Notes: generated from the sequence alone by a model not told the origin. Positions 11,501 through 21,360 are shown, numbered from the stretch's first letter. The stretch: 64,000 nucleotides of DNA from Macrotis lagotis (GCF_037893015.1 NC_133658.1:883183038-883247037), one strand, 5' to 3'. Numbers and translations are program-made.

Positions 11501-14500
11501 TATCTCTTATACTTTATTTTTCTTCCTTAAGGATATGATTTCTCTCTCATCACATTCAATTTAGATAACGTATACCATGGAAACAATGTAAAGACTAACA
11601 GACTGCCTTCTGTGGGAGTGAGGGGAAGGAAGCAAGATTAGGGGGAAAAATCAAAATAAATAAAATCTTTCTTAAAAAAAAAAAACAAACTCCTGTGGGC
11701 CAGGCACTGGGGAGGCTGGGGATACAAAAATGAAGTAATCGCTCCCCTCCAGGAGCTGGCCGCCTTCTCTCCAGGAAGACACTGGAGGCATGTGCAGACT
11801 AGCCATAATCACACGCTAGCCCTGTTAGCCCTGGCAGGGAGAGGGGTCAGCAAAGACTTCATGCAGAAGGTGGGCTTGCCGGGAGAGTGGCTCCTGGGGC
11901 CACTGAGGAGGACCATGGTCTGCCATTTCCTTTAGGAAGTCAAGTCAGAGGTAGCAGAGGAGACGAAGGCCCTCACCAGGTGTGAGGGGAAGCGCACCAA
12001 GGTCAGAGGAGGTGAGTGAGAGCCAAGAGCTCAGGGAGGAGACTCCAAGTCCCCACACTTGGACACAAGAGCTTTTCCAGGCTGAAGCCGGGAGAATCAT
12101 GCGCTTCTCTCAGCACTTTCTGTGGAAACTCAGCAACAGAGGAGGGCAGACAGAGGAGCATGGAAAGGGGGGCTAGGAAGGATAGTCCGGGCTATGCCAC
12201 TGACTGACCAGCTGGGTGGGACCAAAAGGGGTGGGCCTAGACAGTCTGGATCTGACCACCTTTTTTTTTTATTTTTTATTTTTTCCAATGACATGTTATG
12301 AAAGTTTTTCAACATTCCTCCATTTGCACATTTTTCTTGCCACCCTCCCTTCCCATCTCTCTCCTCAGTGATGAACAGTCTAGTAAAAGCTGTACACGTA
12401 CTTTTGTGTTTAATATGTCTACATTTTAGTCATTTTGTTTATGAGGAATTAAGGCTAAGGGAAAAGAACCATCATGATGCAGGAAGGAAATATATAAAAA
12501 TACATTTTTAAAAAAGTGAACAATAGAATCCATTCAGATTCTGGGTGTGTTTTGTTTGTTTTTTAGGATTGGCCTAGATCTCTGAACTGCTGAGAGGAGA
12601 GTGCAGCCATCGCGCAGTCTGATCGCCTTCCACGGCACTGGTTTACTTGTGGACCAAGCCTCATGGCCGAGATCACTCGGGTCTGCAGAGAGACAACTGT
12701 TTCCGGCCAAGGAGAAGCTAGCAGAGAGGGCCAGCTGACTGATCCCTCATGACAATGGGCATCTGGGGCCAGTTCTGTCCCCATACTACTGCCCAAGAAC
12801 TTGATGCGGCTCAACTCAAACAGCCCAGGTGGTGGGGCCTGAGGCCGACACATCACAAATGAAGCAGAAGTGAATGCTCTGGGGGGGGCGGGGGGTGAGA
12901 GGGTGGAGGTCGGGGACACAGAAACTGCATCTTCTGATGCTCTTTCCACAAGGAGAACACTGGAGAGAGTGGTGGACCTGGCCTCAGGATGACCTGAGAT
13001 CAATCCTACTTCAGCTTTCAAGATGAGAGTTTGAAACCTAAATCTTACAATTGGAATTAAAAAACAAAACTTCAAAAGTCTAAGAGAAGGGAGGTACAGA
13101 TAGAGTAGCTTGGCTGGCATGTCTGTGCAATGCTATAAAATTTGCAAAGAGCTTTATAAATGTTATCTTGACAACAATCCTGTCAAGGACTATTATCCCT
13201 ATTTGATAGATGAGGAAACTGAGGCAGACAGAAGTAAAGTGAGTTGCCCAAGGTCACACACTATTAAGTGTCTGCGATCACATCTGAACTCAGATCTTGA
13301 CCCCAGGTCCAGCCCTCCATCCACACTGCATTTCTGTACTTGTTCAGTCATTTCAGTTCTATCTGATTCTTTGAGACCCCATTTTGGGTTTTCTTGTCAG
13401 AGAAACTGGTGGGGTTTACCAATTCCTTTTCCAACTCATGTACAGATGAGATAACTGAGGCAAACAGGGTGAAGTGACTTCCCCGGGGTCAATCAGCTAG
13501 TAAATGACTGAGGTCAGGATTAGACCATAAGTTGTAAGTCAAGCCAGGAGAGTTAATGAGCTCTTAGGGGGTCACTGAAAATCAAAGGAGCGGGTTGACT
13601 CTGCTATTCGCCTGAAGAGGCCTCACATCCAGGACTAGAAAAGTGACCCCAACACAACTTGCCCTTGCCGGCTAGATCTCCCAAAGAGGATCACCCCACA
13701 GGCATCCTGCTGTAGAAGGAGGGGCCGGTCAAGCCAGCCTGGGCTCTCCCAAGCAACCTCTGATGTTGTTGACAAGGGGGCTCAGCAGCCCACCCCACCC
13801 CTTCCCCCAGTTGCCGGTCACAATCAGAAGCAGATCAAGCATGCGGAGCCCCTGCAGGCCACTTTCCAGGGCATCAGGAGGACACCCCTTCCATGTGCCA
13901 GGCCCCCAGGTGGGTTTGGAGCTAAAGTGCCCGACATCGGGGGCATTCCCCTCACCCTCCAGTGCTCCCACCTCCGACACCTGCAATGGCTCCAGGGTAC
14001 TGAAGAGAGGCGAGGGCTGCTGGCAGCTGTGTCTGAGCCCCTCTAGTCCTGCCAAAAGCTGGCATGAATATGCTGGCTAGCGCTCATACTGGCAGGAGAA
14101 CTTCACCTGGTCTGGGCTCTGGGGGACCCCCATAACAGCTTTTGTCACAAAGGTAGACTGAGGCAGAAACAGAAGAGACATTGTTCTCCTCTTGGGTAGT
14201 AGCAGGGTGGCTGGAGACTGCAGTCAGGAAGACTAGTATAGGAACAAGTCCCGGTCCAGTCCTGAGGCCCTGGGCAGGTCTCCTTGACCTCTATTTGTCT
14301 CATCTGCAAAATGGGGGTAAGAAGAACACTTATCTGGCTTAACCAGTTATGGTATATGAATGTCATGAAGTTATTTAGTGTTCCATAAGAAACCATCAAT
14401 GGTCGGACTCTAGAGAAGCATGGAATGAGTTACAGCATCTGATGCTGAGCGAAGGGAGCAGAACCCAGAGAACAAGGTGCACACTAACAACAACACCGTG

Positions 14501-17500
14501 AGATGATCAGCCCGATGGAGGCAGCTCCTCTCAGCAGCTCAGAGCTAGGACAGCCATATCAGACCGGCTATGGACAATGCTATTCCTGTCCGGAGGAAGA
14601 AAAACAAAACAAAACAAAACAACAAGAACCCTACAGAATCTGAATAAATACTACATTCACTTTTTTAAAATGACTCTTATGTATTTCTTTCCTATCTCAT
14701 GGTTTCCTTTCTTTTCCCCTAACCCTAATTCCTCATATAGAAAACGACTGTAGTATCTGTAAACATGTCAAATACAAATGTGTGTGCACAACGCTCACTA
14801 GGCTATTTGCCACCGAGGGGAGGGGGGGTGGCAGAAAATGATGTAACTTAAAATATGCATATGCATGTGGATGGATGTTGAAAAACTTTCATAACATGTA
14901 ACTGGAAAAATAAGATAAAATATCAATTAAAAAAAAGATCACTTACCCAGTCACCTCTGGGATCAAACTGGGGAGAAGAGAGGGAAGTCTTAGAGCAGCT
15001 TTAGGCTACATAAAGCTATTTAAACTTTTTTTTCTATTTCATTTTTTTGAAATTCAATTTTATTTTTATTTTGAGTTCCAAATTTCTCTTCCTCAAACCT
15101 CTCTCCCACTCATTGAGAAGCCAAGAAACATGATAGCTCTTGTACACGTGAAGTCATGCATGACATCTCTATAGTAAAAGGATTAAAACTTAATGCTAGA
15201 CTCAGACTGTTGGGATGCCAATATGAACTCCTCTACTTAGTTTTTAAAGCTGTTTACAACTTGCCCATGCTCACTCACCTTTCTGCCAGGCCCTTTGGGG
15301 ACGTTGGGGGGGTCCTCCTTCCTTATCCCCCCTCAACTTGTCTGGTTTCCTCCCTGTGCCAGTCAACTCCCCCTCTCTGATCCCCTGGAATGACAGAGCC
15401 CTCCGCTAGTCACTTCTTCAATAGCTCCTGTCTCTGCCGGTCTGATAGAGACCCTCCCAGCTCTGGCATTCTGGGTTCTAGGACCCTCCCAGCTCTGGCA
15501 TTCTGGGTTCTAGGACCCTCCCACCTCTGGCATTCTGGGTTCCAAGGCCTCCCAGCTCTGACATTCAATGTTCTATAAGGGCCCTCCTCTGTTTATTCTA
15601 AGACCTCTCCCAGTTCTGATATTCTTTATTCTAAGACCCTTCCCCACTTTGACACTCTCTTCTATGATCCAGGCTTTGGGGAGCAGCTTTCCTGGAGAAC
15701 AGAAAACTTTTGGAGGCAGAACCAGGTGGTACTGGAAGGGGGCTCCCCAAGACAAAACTAAAAGTAATGAGTGAAGGTGCAGAGCGGCTCTGAATTTCTG
15801 AGGGTGGGAGGGGTGCCAAAATGGTCATTTTTAAACTTGGCTGGATTAAATCACATCCAGCCTCTCATTCTTATGCAGGTGAAAAGCTAAGACCTTAACC
15901 CTAGAAAGAGCCCGGAAAGGTGTGTCAAGAGGAAATCCTACAAATGAGAGGGACATTTCCTGGCACTGGGCTCCCCGGGGAGCTAGGAACATCTGCGCCT
16001 GGGAGAGCTGCTTTAAAGGCGTCCCAAGCCACAGCCCTGGCCTCTAATCCCCTCCTTCTCCCCGGCTCCCCAGGGGTCTCCTTCAGCCTCTCTTTCTGCC
16101 TTAAAATCTCAGATTAATCTCACATATGCTGCAGAACTGCCACCGAGGTGACTTGTACCTGTGCCTCCCTCACTCTCTCTTTTTTTTAAGGTTTTGGCAA
16201 GGCAGTGGGGTTAAGTGGCTTGCCCAAGGCCACACAGCTAGGTCATTATTAAGTGTCTGAGGTCGGATTTGAACCCAGGTCCTCCTGACTCCAGGGCATT
16301 CTTTCATACAATTCCAAACAATCTCCCCTGGCTTTCTCAGGAGTCACAAGACCTGGGTTCAAATCCACCTACAGGACCTTAGGCAAGGACCTCAGCTCCC
16401 TGTCTGTACCATGCGCGACTCCCTGCAGTCTCTCCCTCCTGTTCTCAATCTCGGATTCCAGGAGGCCTAGTTTGTGCCTAAGACCTGTGCCCGCATGAGC
16501 AGGTGGGCTCCTCCGCCTGACCAAAACCCTTTAGGGAAAAATCCTCCTTTACCGCTTGCAGCAGGTGCAGGGCTTTCGCCACGGTAAGATGTGGACAGGG
16601 AAGGGAACACGGAGACATCTCACACAACCTCTGTGTTACAGATAAGGAAACTGAGGCCCAGAGGAGGAAAGTGCTGAACGCTAAACAACAGCCTTGGAGT
16701 TGAACCCAGGCCCTCACTCCAAGGACACACCTCTAAATGAGTTTTATTTCTATTTTTGTATTAAAATGGCTCAGGAAGGGGCAGCTACATGGTAAAGTGG
16801 ATGGAGCACTGGCGTTGGGAGGATCTGAGTTCAAATCCAACCTCAATGATGGTTTAGTGGTGTGACCTTGGGCAAGTCACCTAACCCCACTGCCTTAAAA
16901 AACACCAGAATCAGTCATGGTTAGCTCTTTCAGAAGAACAGGCCAGGATGGCTGAACCAGAAATCTCAGATAAAGCAAAAATACTTTCTGCCATGATTTC
17001 CAGAGTCTTGCAAATGTGTGTATAATGGAATAATTCAAAGATTCTTCTAGAACAGGCTAGAATGTGAGGGAAGAAAGTAGGAGGTGGGCGGGCCCTTAGT
17101 GGGGAGGGGCTGGGCGGGGCCTCATCCCCAAGCTCCACCCCAGACGAGGCCTCGCCCCATAAGCTCCGCCCCCGGTGGGACCTCAGCGCCCATAAGCTCC
17201 GCCCCCAGGCGGGGCCTCGCCCCACAAGCTCCGCCCCCCAGCGGGACCTCAGTATCCGTAAGCTCCGCCCCCGGGCGTGGCCTCGGCCTACAAGCTCCAC
17301 CCAGGGTGGGACCTCAGCACCCATAAGCTCCGCCTCCGGGCGTGGCCTCGGCCCACAAGCTCCACCCAGGGCGGGACCTCAGCACCCATAAGCTCCGCCC
17401 CCAGGCGGGGCCTCGCCCCACACGCTCCGCCCCCGAGCGGGAGGCCGTGACGTCACCCCAGCCTCGGCTCCGTGAGGCCGCCTAGAGGAGCCCAAGGGTC

Positions 17501-17622
17501 CTACGACCCGGAACAAAAAGGCGGGGTGGGCCGGGCGCCCGCGCTGCCTGTACCTGGATGAGGCTGAGCTGCCGCGGGTCCTCGCCCTCCTCCTCCTCCT
17601 CCTCTCGCTGCCCGGGGTCCAT
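2441..17622 (-). CDS. CENPS: Centromere protein S / MHF1 (whole coding span, 5 exons)
   Basis: Histone-fold protein, also called MHF1, APITD1 or FAAP16. With CENPX it forms the MHF complex, which helps FANCM bind branched DNA in Fanconi anemia repair. It is also part of the CENP-T-W-S-X particle at kinetochores. Five exons join in phase to 143 codons (human: 138). The start is MDPGQ and an acidic Glu run, which differs from the human N-terminus. The histone fold runs from about residue 22 (IQNLKATLHFTVG) through RFSKPTIAAISEVTFQQC and HFAKDLEMFARHAKRSTI to MEDVKLLARRSSSL. A Lys-rich tail with KDKKKKK ends in VEMDIDD. Exon phases are consistent (0, 1, 0, 0 with one split Arg). No breaks. It lies downstream of PGD on the same strand, as in human. 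Confidence 0.97.
2753..2932 (-). mobile_element. hAT-type MITE in CENPS intron 4
   Basis: Terminal inverted repeats AGGGTTCTTAATC and AAGGTTCTTAACC about 180 bp apart. The family recurs at 44,694 and 46,789. Confidence 0.65.
3465..3590 (+). mobile_element. L2/L3-type LINE terminal fragment
   Basis: AGCTTCTTGAGGACCAGGGC and GAGTTTAATAAATGCACGTT. Confidence 0.7.
4149..4215 (-). CDS. CENPS: CENPS coding exon 4
   Basis: Split R, then HAKRSTINMEDVKLLARRSS and SL, 67 nt. Acceptor CTCCAG, donor GTGAGA. This is the second half of the histone fold. Confidence 0.98.
4739..4852. mobile_element. hAT-type MITE (OposCharlie-like) in CENPS intron 4
   Basis: Terminal repeats GGGGTGGGGAACCCC and CAGGGGTGGGGAGCC. 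It shares TTATTGAATTTTGAGTCT with the copy at 21,698. Confidence 0.72.
5872..6092 (+). mobile_element. MIR-family SINE in CENPS intron 3
   Basis: CAGTTTCCTCATCTGTAAAA, TCCTGGGGCTGTCATG and CTCAGCACAGGGCCTGCC. Confidence 0.8.
6790..7590. repeat. About 800 bp pyrimidine-rich tract (purine-rich on the CENPS transcript), intron 3
   Basis: Nearly all C and T on the plus strand with scattered G, in CTCTCTCC and CTGTCTCTC blocks. Long open frames on both strands here are low-complexity artefacts (Arg/Glu-rich or Ser/Leu-rich). Confidence 0.9.
7780..8560. other. Repeat-free block beside CENPS exon 3, possible conserved noncoding DNA
   Basis: There is no SINE or LINE in almost 800 bp of an otherwise repeat-rich intron. 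It has clustered AT-rich homeodomain-like words (CAATTA, TAATTG, CAATTG) around 7910-7975. No coding frame was recognised. Confidence 0.35.
8584..8617 (-). CDS. CENPS: CENPS coding exon 3 (34 nt)
   Basis: Split E, then HFAKDLEMFA and split R. It is a very short exon between CTTTCAG and GTAGGT and matches human ENFAKDLEMFAR. It is too short for ORF finders. Confidence 0.97.
9178..9270 (+). mobile_element. MIR-family SINE fragment
   Basis: AAGACCTGGGTTCAAGTCCT then GGGCAAGTCGCTTAACCC. Confidence 0.65.
9307..9422 (+). mobile_element. WSINE1-type SINE with internal deletion
   Basis: Head GGGTGGCTAGGTGGCACAG and tail GTGTGGCCTTGGGCAAG are present. The B-box region between them is lost. Confidence 0.85.
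9572..9727 (+). mobile_element. WSINE1-type SINE, diverged
   Basis: GGGGCAGCTAGGAGGCACAG to an A-rich tail, with B-box GAGTTCAAATC. Confidence 0.85.
10099..10222 (-). CDS. CENPS: CENPS coding exon 2 (start of histone fold)
   Basis: NLKATLHFTVGSICQEAADA to SEVTFQQC, 124 nt. Acceptor TTTCAG, donor GTAGGT. It aligns with human RLKAAVHYTVG...KQTIAAISELTF. Confidence 0.98.
10394..11683 (+). mobile_element. Marsupial LINE-1, 5'-truncated 3' end
   Basis: Translated pieces match the L1 ORF2 C-terminus: GCGKSGTLLHCWWSCELIQP, then in another frame CTKIFIAALFVVAKNWKLSE and MYVMEHYCSIRNQEG. The frame change shows a dead copy. A 3' UTR and A-rich tail follow. A WSINE1-type SINE is inserted at 11262-11443. 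Confidence 0.92.
11262..11443 (-). mobile_element. WSINE1-type SINE inside the L1
   Basis: Full-length with a long poly-T end. It is flanked by AAAAACTATTAC and AAAGACTATTAC, a 12-bp target duplication with one change. Confidence 0.93.
12258..12540 (-). mobile_element. LINE-1 3' UTR fragment
   Basis: Plus strand: poly-T, then TTTTTCCAATGACATG...GAAAGTTTTTCAACATTC, as in other marsupial L1 3' ends in this window (compare the end of the L1 at 14,330). Confidence 0.65.
13112..13330 (-). mobile_element. MIR-family CORE-SINE
   Basis: GATGAGGAAACTGAGGCAGA and GCCCAAGGTCACACA on the plus strand are the MIR core in reverse. Confidence 0.75.
13338..13545 (-). mobile_element. Mar1-type SINE
   Basis: The plus strand reads the complement of the RTE-like tail (TTGAGACCCCATTTTGGG, CCAATTCCTTTTCCAACTCA) and then the CORE part. 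Confidence 0.8.
14330..14935 (+). mobile_element. LINE-1 3' end fragment
   Basis: TATGGTATATGAATGTCATG, CTGATGCTGAGCGAAGGGAG and a 3' UTR ending in GGAAAAATAAGATAAAAT match the terminal part of marsupial L1. Confidence 0.8.
15015..15160 (-). mobile_element. LINE-1 fragment
   Basis: TTTTTATTTTGAGTTCCAAA and CCACTCATTGAGAAGCCAAG recur at 28,045 and 53,470, the reverse of an L1 3' UTR block. Confidence 0.55.
15447..15660. repeat. About 32-bp tandem array resembling a MIR tail
   Basis: Seven decaying units of the type ACCCTCCCAGCTCTGGCATT + CTGGGTTCTAGG. The first three are nearly identical; later ones drift and shorten. The unit resembles the end of MIR-type SINEs (CCCTTCCAGCTCTGACATTC). Confidence 0.85.
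16180..16297 (-). mobile_element. WSINE1-type SINE, head truncated
   Basis: Poly-T through GACTCCAGGGC on the plus strand, then lost. Confidence 0.85.
16777..16906 (+). mobile_element. WSINE1-type SINE, diverged
   Basis: GGGGCAGCTACATGG to CCCCACTGCCTTAAAAAA. Confidence 0.8.
17118..17440. repeat. GC-box minisatellite with dimeric unit, CENPS intron 1
   Basis: About ten monomers of 30-33 bp alternate between two types: GCCTCGCCCCAYAAGCTCCG and ACCTCAGCACCCATAAGCTC, each followed by a CCGCCCCC-like GC box. They form roughly five 62-bp dimers. Most units carry an Sp1-type CCGCCC; a few have CCACCC. Confidence 0.92.
17448..17455. promoter_or_regulatory. CRE palindrome TGACGTCA
   Basis: A perfect CREB/ATF octamer in CENPS intron 1, about 100 bases downstream of exon 1, between the exon and the GC-box minisatellite. 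Confidence 0.55.
17554..17622 (-). CDS. CENPS: CENPS coding exon 1
   Basis: Twenty-three codons, MDPGQREEEEEEGEDPRQLS then LIQ, with donor GTACAG. The ATG context is GCGCCATGG. The N-terminus differs from human, but this is the only ATG-initiated frame that joins exon 2 in phase within a CpG island. The TCC/CTC-rich stretch encodes the Glu run. Confidence 0.9.
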
Positions 17623-17663
17623 GGCGCCCACAGCTCTGCGCGCCCAGAAACGGGAAACTTTTT

Positions 17664-17703
17664 TTTCCCGCCTCGGAAGCTCCTCGATACGAGGCGCGGG
17701 AAA
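17664..17703. promoter_or_regulatory. Pair of E2F-like sites upstream of CENPS
   Basis: TTTCCCGC (17664-17671) and GCGGGAAA (17696-17703) are facing copies of the E2F consensus TTTSSCGC, 40-80 bases upstream of the ATG. They fit a cell-cycle gene. Binding is inferred. Confidence 0.55.
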
Positions 17704-17742
17704 GGACAGAAAGCAGCGAAACGCGAAGCCTCCGCCTGCCGG

Positions 17743-17763
17743 GCAGCGCCCCCTGGCGGCAGC
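17743..17763 (-). promoter_or_regulatory. CTCF-like motif at CENPS promoter
   Basis: AGCGCCCCCTGGCGGCAG is a near-perfect match to the CTCF core in its GCCCCCTGGTGG orientation. It lies 120 bases upstream of the CENPS start codon. Confidence 0.55.
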
Positions 17764-18429
17764 TGTAGGAGAGGGGCCCGGGGTCTCCATGGCAACAGTC
17801 ATTGACGGACTCCTCCCGGGTCTGTGTGGATAAAGTCGGGAGTGCCACGAAATGCGGTTCTTGTTCACCGGAACGAACTGGTAACAACATAAAGTGATAT
17901 GAAGTAAGGAACGCAGGCAATCTGGGGCATCTCGGCTGAGGAACTGCCCCCGCTCTGCCCATGGAAAGGCCTTGGCAGCTCTAGTCTCCTTCGTGCCTTT
18001 GCAGCCTTTGACACCTCCATCACTCTCTCCTCCTTGACACACCTCCAGGGGCTAAGGTTTTGGGGCACCCCTTCTCCTGGTTCTCCTCCTCTCCATCCCG
18101 CTGCCCCTTTTCTCATTTTTCTTTGCAGGTTCCTTACCCAGGTCATCCCCAGTCACTGCAGATGTCGCCTCCGCTTTGTCTAGGATGCCTCTTTCTTTTC
18201 CCTCTGTACTATGTCATCATCTTCCATGGATTCAATTATCATCTCTAAGCTAATGAAAAGGAGAAGGAAAGGAAAAAAAAAACATTTGTGCAGTGTCTTT
18301 AATGTGCTAAGCACTACAAGTATGATCTCATTCCATCCTCAGGTCCCTAACCTTTCTGCTGATGCCCAGTTTCACATCTTCGACCACCCGCTGAAGATCT
18401 TGAACTGCACGTTCCATAAACATCTTGAA

Positions 18430-18645
18430 CTCAAAATGTCCCAAAATAAAGTGGAGAAACCTCCACTTGGAGGTTTTCTTAGCCAAGGTATTGGACTGTT
18501 CTGCCATTTCCTTCTCCAATTTATTTTACAGATGAGGAGCTAAGGCAAACAGGCTAAGTGACTTGTCCAGGGTCAGTCCGAAGCTGAATTTCGAATGTAG
18601 GGCCTCCCAGCTCTAGACCTGACACTCTGTCTGTTATAGATGAAT
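18430..18645 (-). mobile_element. Mar1-type SINE
   Basis: CTGCCATTTCCTTCTCCAAT and the CORE region (GGCTAAGTGACTTGTCCAGG) on the plus strand. Confidence 0.8.
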
Positions 18646-19189
18646 GAAAGAAAAACCTGCTAGAGTGAGAGAAAATTGTACATTTTTATTCACGAATCCT
18701 GGCATAAGGCAGGAGGTGGCCTTGGAACATCAGGTAATTTATAGTCTTCAGAAACTCTTTCCCCTCCCTCTTGGATGTTCATAGGCTCTCAGAGGTCCAC
18801 CCATTCCATGACATATCCCTAATATGACTCCCCCCACATCATCCAATGCATGAAATGCTAATGAACCCCAATCGTCAAAGGGAGTGTGTGGGTTAATATT
18901 CAATTACCTAAACTCAGGTGTATTAGGTTAAGATCTCTAGGTCACTCTTGACAGGTTGAGAACGGGTTTAGGGTTTGCCATCTCTGGAATGGGATTTGGA
19001 AACTCTCCCAGTCTTGTGATGGGCTGGGCCATTCCTCCTTTGTAATGGATTCCCTAAGGGCCCCCCCTCCACACTCTGTGAAAACCAACACCCTACATTC
19101 CTCACACTACCCAAACTCATTATCTTTCCCCCTAAAATCTCCCCAATTTCCCTGTTGTGGTGATGTCTAGGGCACCCCCTCATTCTCCC

Positions 19190-19950
19190 AGTTAGCCTGG
19201 TTCACAATCTAGGTATCATCTTCTATTCCTCCCTCCCACCACCTATATCCAATGAGTTGCCATGTCCTTTCTGTTCTACCTCTGCAACATCTCTCAAATA
19301 TTGCCCCTTCTTTCTGACACTGCCATCACCCAGGTGTGGGCTCACCTTCTCATGGACTATTACAAATAACCAGCCAGTGGATCTTCCTACCTCGTCTCTC
19401 CCTCCTCCATTTCATCCTCCACTTAGCTAGTAATCAATTAATCTTCCTAAAGTGGAGGTCTGATCGTGTCATTTTCCTACCCAATAAACTCCAGTATCTT
19501 CTTATTACCTCCAGGATCAAATATAAAATTGTTGGTTGACTTTTATAGACATTCCCAACCTGTTCCCTCTCCTTCCCTTTCCATTCATTTCATTGATCTC
19601 CTTACTTTCCTCTCACAAGATGCCTGTCTCTTGACTCCCAGTCTTTGTACCAGCTGTGCCCCATAACTAGTACACCCTCCCTCTTTATCTCTGCTTCCCT
19701 GGATTCCTTCAAGCAAAGATGAATTTCTATCTTCCCCAAGAAGCCTTTCTCAGTTCCCTTGAAGGACAGTGCCTTTCTTCTATTGGTTATCTCTAATTGA
19801 CCCTGTCTCTGTCTGATTGATAGTTGTTTTACACAGTCTCCCCAATTAGACTCAGAGCTCCTTGAGGGCAGGGACTGGCTTTTACCTTTCTTTGGCTCTT
19901 CAGTGTCTAGCTCACAATTAGTACTTAGTAAAAACTTCTTGTTTTGATCA
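19190..19950 (+). mobile_element. L2/L3 (CR1-type) LINE 3' end
   Basis: Long 3' region with AAGTGGAGGTCTGATCGTGT, CCAAGAAGCCTTTCTCAGTT, AGCTCCTTGAGGGCAGGGAC and a terminal TAGTACTTAGTAAAAAC, typical of ancient L2 copies. Confidence 0.85.
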
Positions 19951-20249
19951 TGATAATGATGGATTTTGTCAAATTGACTTTTTTCCTTCCTTTTTCTCTA
20001 TTGCAGGGGGTGGTAGACAAAAAAAGGATGCATCTGGAAATGTGGGTGATTTTAAAGCAAAAAAGAAATTATATAGAGTTTGAAAAAGATCACAGGTGTC
20101 CAACGTCTTGTGAACGTAATCAAAAGGTCTTAAGACTGAAATGTTAGGGTCTGGGAGAAAACTGTCTATGGATGAATGAATGAAAGAGTGAGACCTTATC
20201 AAGGCAATACAAATAGAAAAGTGGAGACAATCCCTATTCTCTGGGATCT

Positions 20250-20575
20250 TTTTTTTTTACATTTATCGTTTTATCTTTTATTTATTTAAATATTACTAAA
20301 ATATTCTTGTTGTAAGAGTTAAAAATAATTACCCCTTCCCCACAAAAATATAAAATCTCATGAGAAATAAAGTGAAAGAGAGAAAAATGTGCTTCAGACT
20401 GTGTTCTGATACTATCATCTCTGTCTCTGCGATGGATTGCATAAGTCTATCATAAGTCCATCACAGAAGTTACTTCCATATTTTTCCACAGTTGCTGTTG
20501 CTGATTGCTATTCTCTCCATCCATTCCTCTCCACTCCCATTTATTATATTTTCTCTCTCCTTTCATTCTGTGGGA
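20250..20575 (-). mobile_element. LINE-1 3' UTR fragment
   Basis: TTACATTTATCGTTTTATC and the AGAAATAAAGTGAAAGAGAG block resemble other minus-strand L1 pieces here (51,130). Confidence 0.55.
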
Positions 20576-21069
20576 TCTTAAATTCTCAGGAGGGAGACAA
20601 CACTCACAGAAAGATTCATCCAGAGGTCAGATGGAATAGTTCCCTGTGGTCCTTAGGGTACAATGGCAAATGAGAGAACAATGTATCATTTTAAATGAGA
20701 CTTCTAAAAAAATAATTAGGGATCTTGGAGGAAGAATAGTTATAAAGACCCCCACCCCCCAAAAAAAAAAATTCACCAGTGATGAAAACCTTGGAGTTGG
20801 CAATAAGACCCATAGCTTAGATGCTGACATAGAAACACTAAAGATGGATAATAATCAAGGAGAATTAGTAATCCTCATGAAAGGAACTAATGTGATATGT
20901 TTCTTTGAGTTGTGAAAGGTAGGACCTAGAGCTGGGGTTTGAATTTGGTATATATGCCTTATTTGTAAGAGAAAAAGGACATGGGCAGAGAGGTACTGGT
21001 AAGTGTTTGGTAATCGGCTGTGGGGGGAATCACATGGATGGCACTTTTAAGTTTAACTAGAATTAGTAG

Positions 21070-21360
21070 GTAGAGCCAAGATGGTGGAGTGAAGTGAACA
21101 TTATTTTCTGAGCTTTCAGGACACATTCTTCTAAACAACTTAAAAAAGTGTGTCAAATTCAATTCTGAACAAACTGACCAACCAAATGTCCTGGGTGGTC
21201 ATTTATTTTTTCTAGCAGCTTAGGAAGATAAAGAGATCTGTGTGGATCTGGAGGCTGGCCAGGAATAAGGCATTAAGCAGATCTGAGTCCCTGATCAATA
21301 GTGGCAGCCTATGGGGTACCCAGAACCCAGAGACTAAACATCAAGAGATTCCAGGGACCC
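21070..21360 (+). mobile_element. Probable LINE-1 5' UTR fragment
   Basis: GAGCCAAGATGGTGGAGTGA is the hallmark start of marsupial L1 promoters. The region that follows is not coding. Confidence 0.5.

Larger units (their letters stand above)
10366..11800 (+). mobile_element. THER/MON1-type CORE-SINE split by an L1
   Basis: The left part (10366-10393) reads TCAACAAGCTCTTACTGT. The right part resumes at about 11684 with CTGTGGGCCAGGCACTGGGG and a GGATACAAAAATG body. Together they make the familiar 'lists of vertebrate ancient SINE' sequence interrupted by an L1. The ends are approximate. Confidence 0.6.
17090..17800 (-). promoter_or_regulatory. CENPS: CENPS CpG island and promoter
   Basis: A CpG-rich block spans exon 1. 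It contains E2F-like sites, a CTCF-like site, a CRE palindrome and repeated GC boxes, each listed separately. Confidence 0.75.

Noticed and set aside
12563-13120. Minus-strand ORF of 185 codons in CENPS intron 1
   Set aside because: No family resemblance. It runs across a C/G-run region and its start side nears a MIR copy. No splice sites match it to CENPS. Probably a chance open frame.
13729-14080. Paired ORFs on both strands, 105-108 codons
   Set aside because: GC-rich intronic DNA, no recognisable domain, no exon signals in phase with CENPS.
16911-17324. ORFs across the CENPS intron minisatellite
   Set aside because: Periodic peptides reflect the 62-bp dimer, not a gene.
17118-17440. CRISPR-like regular repeats
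   Set aside because: Head-to-tail units without unique spacers in a vertebrate promoter; this is a minisatellite.
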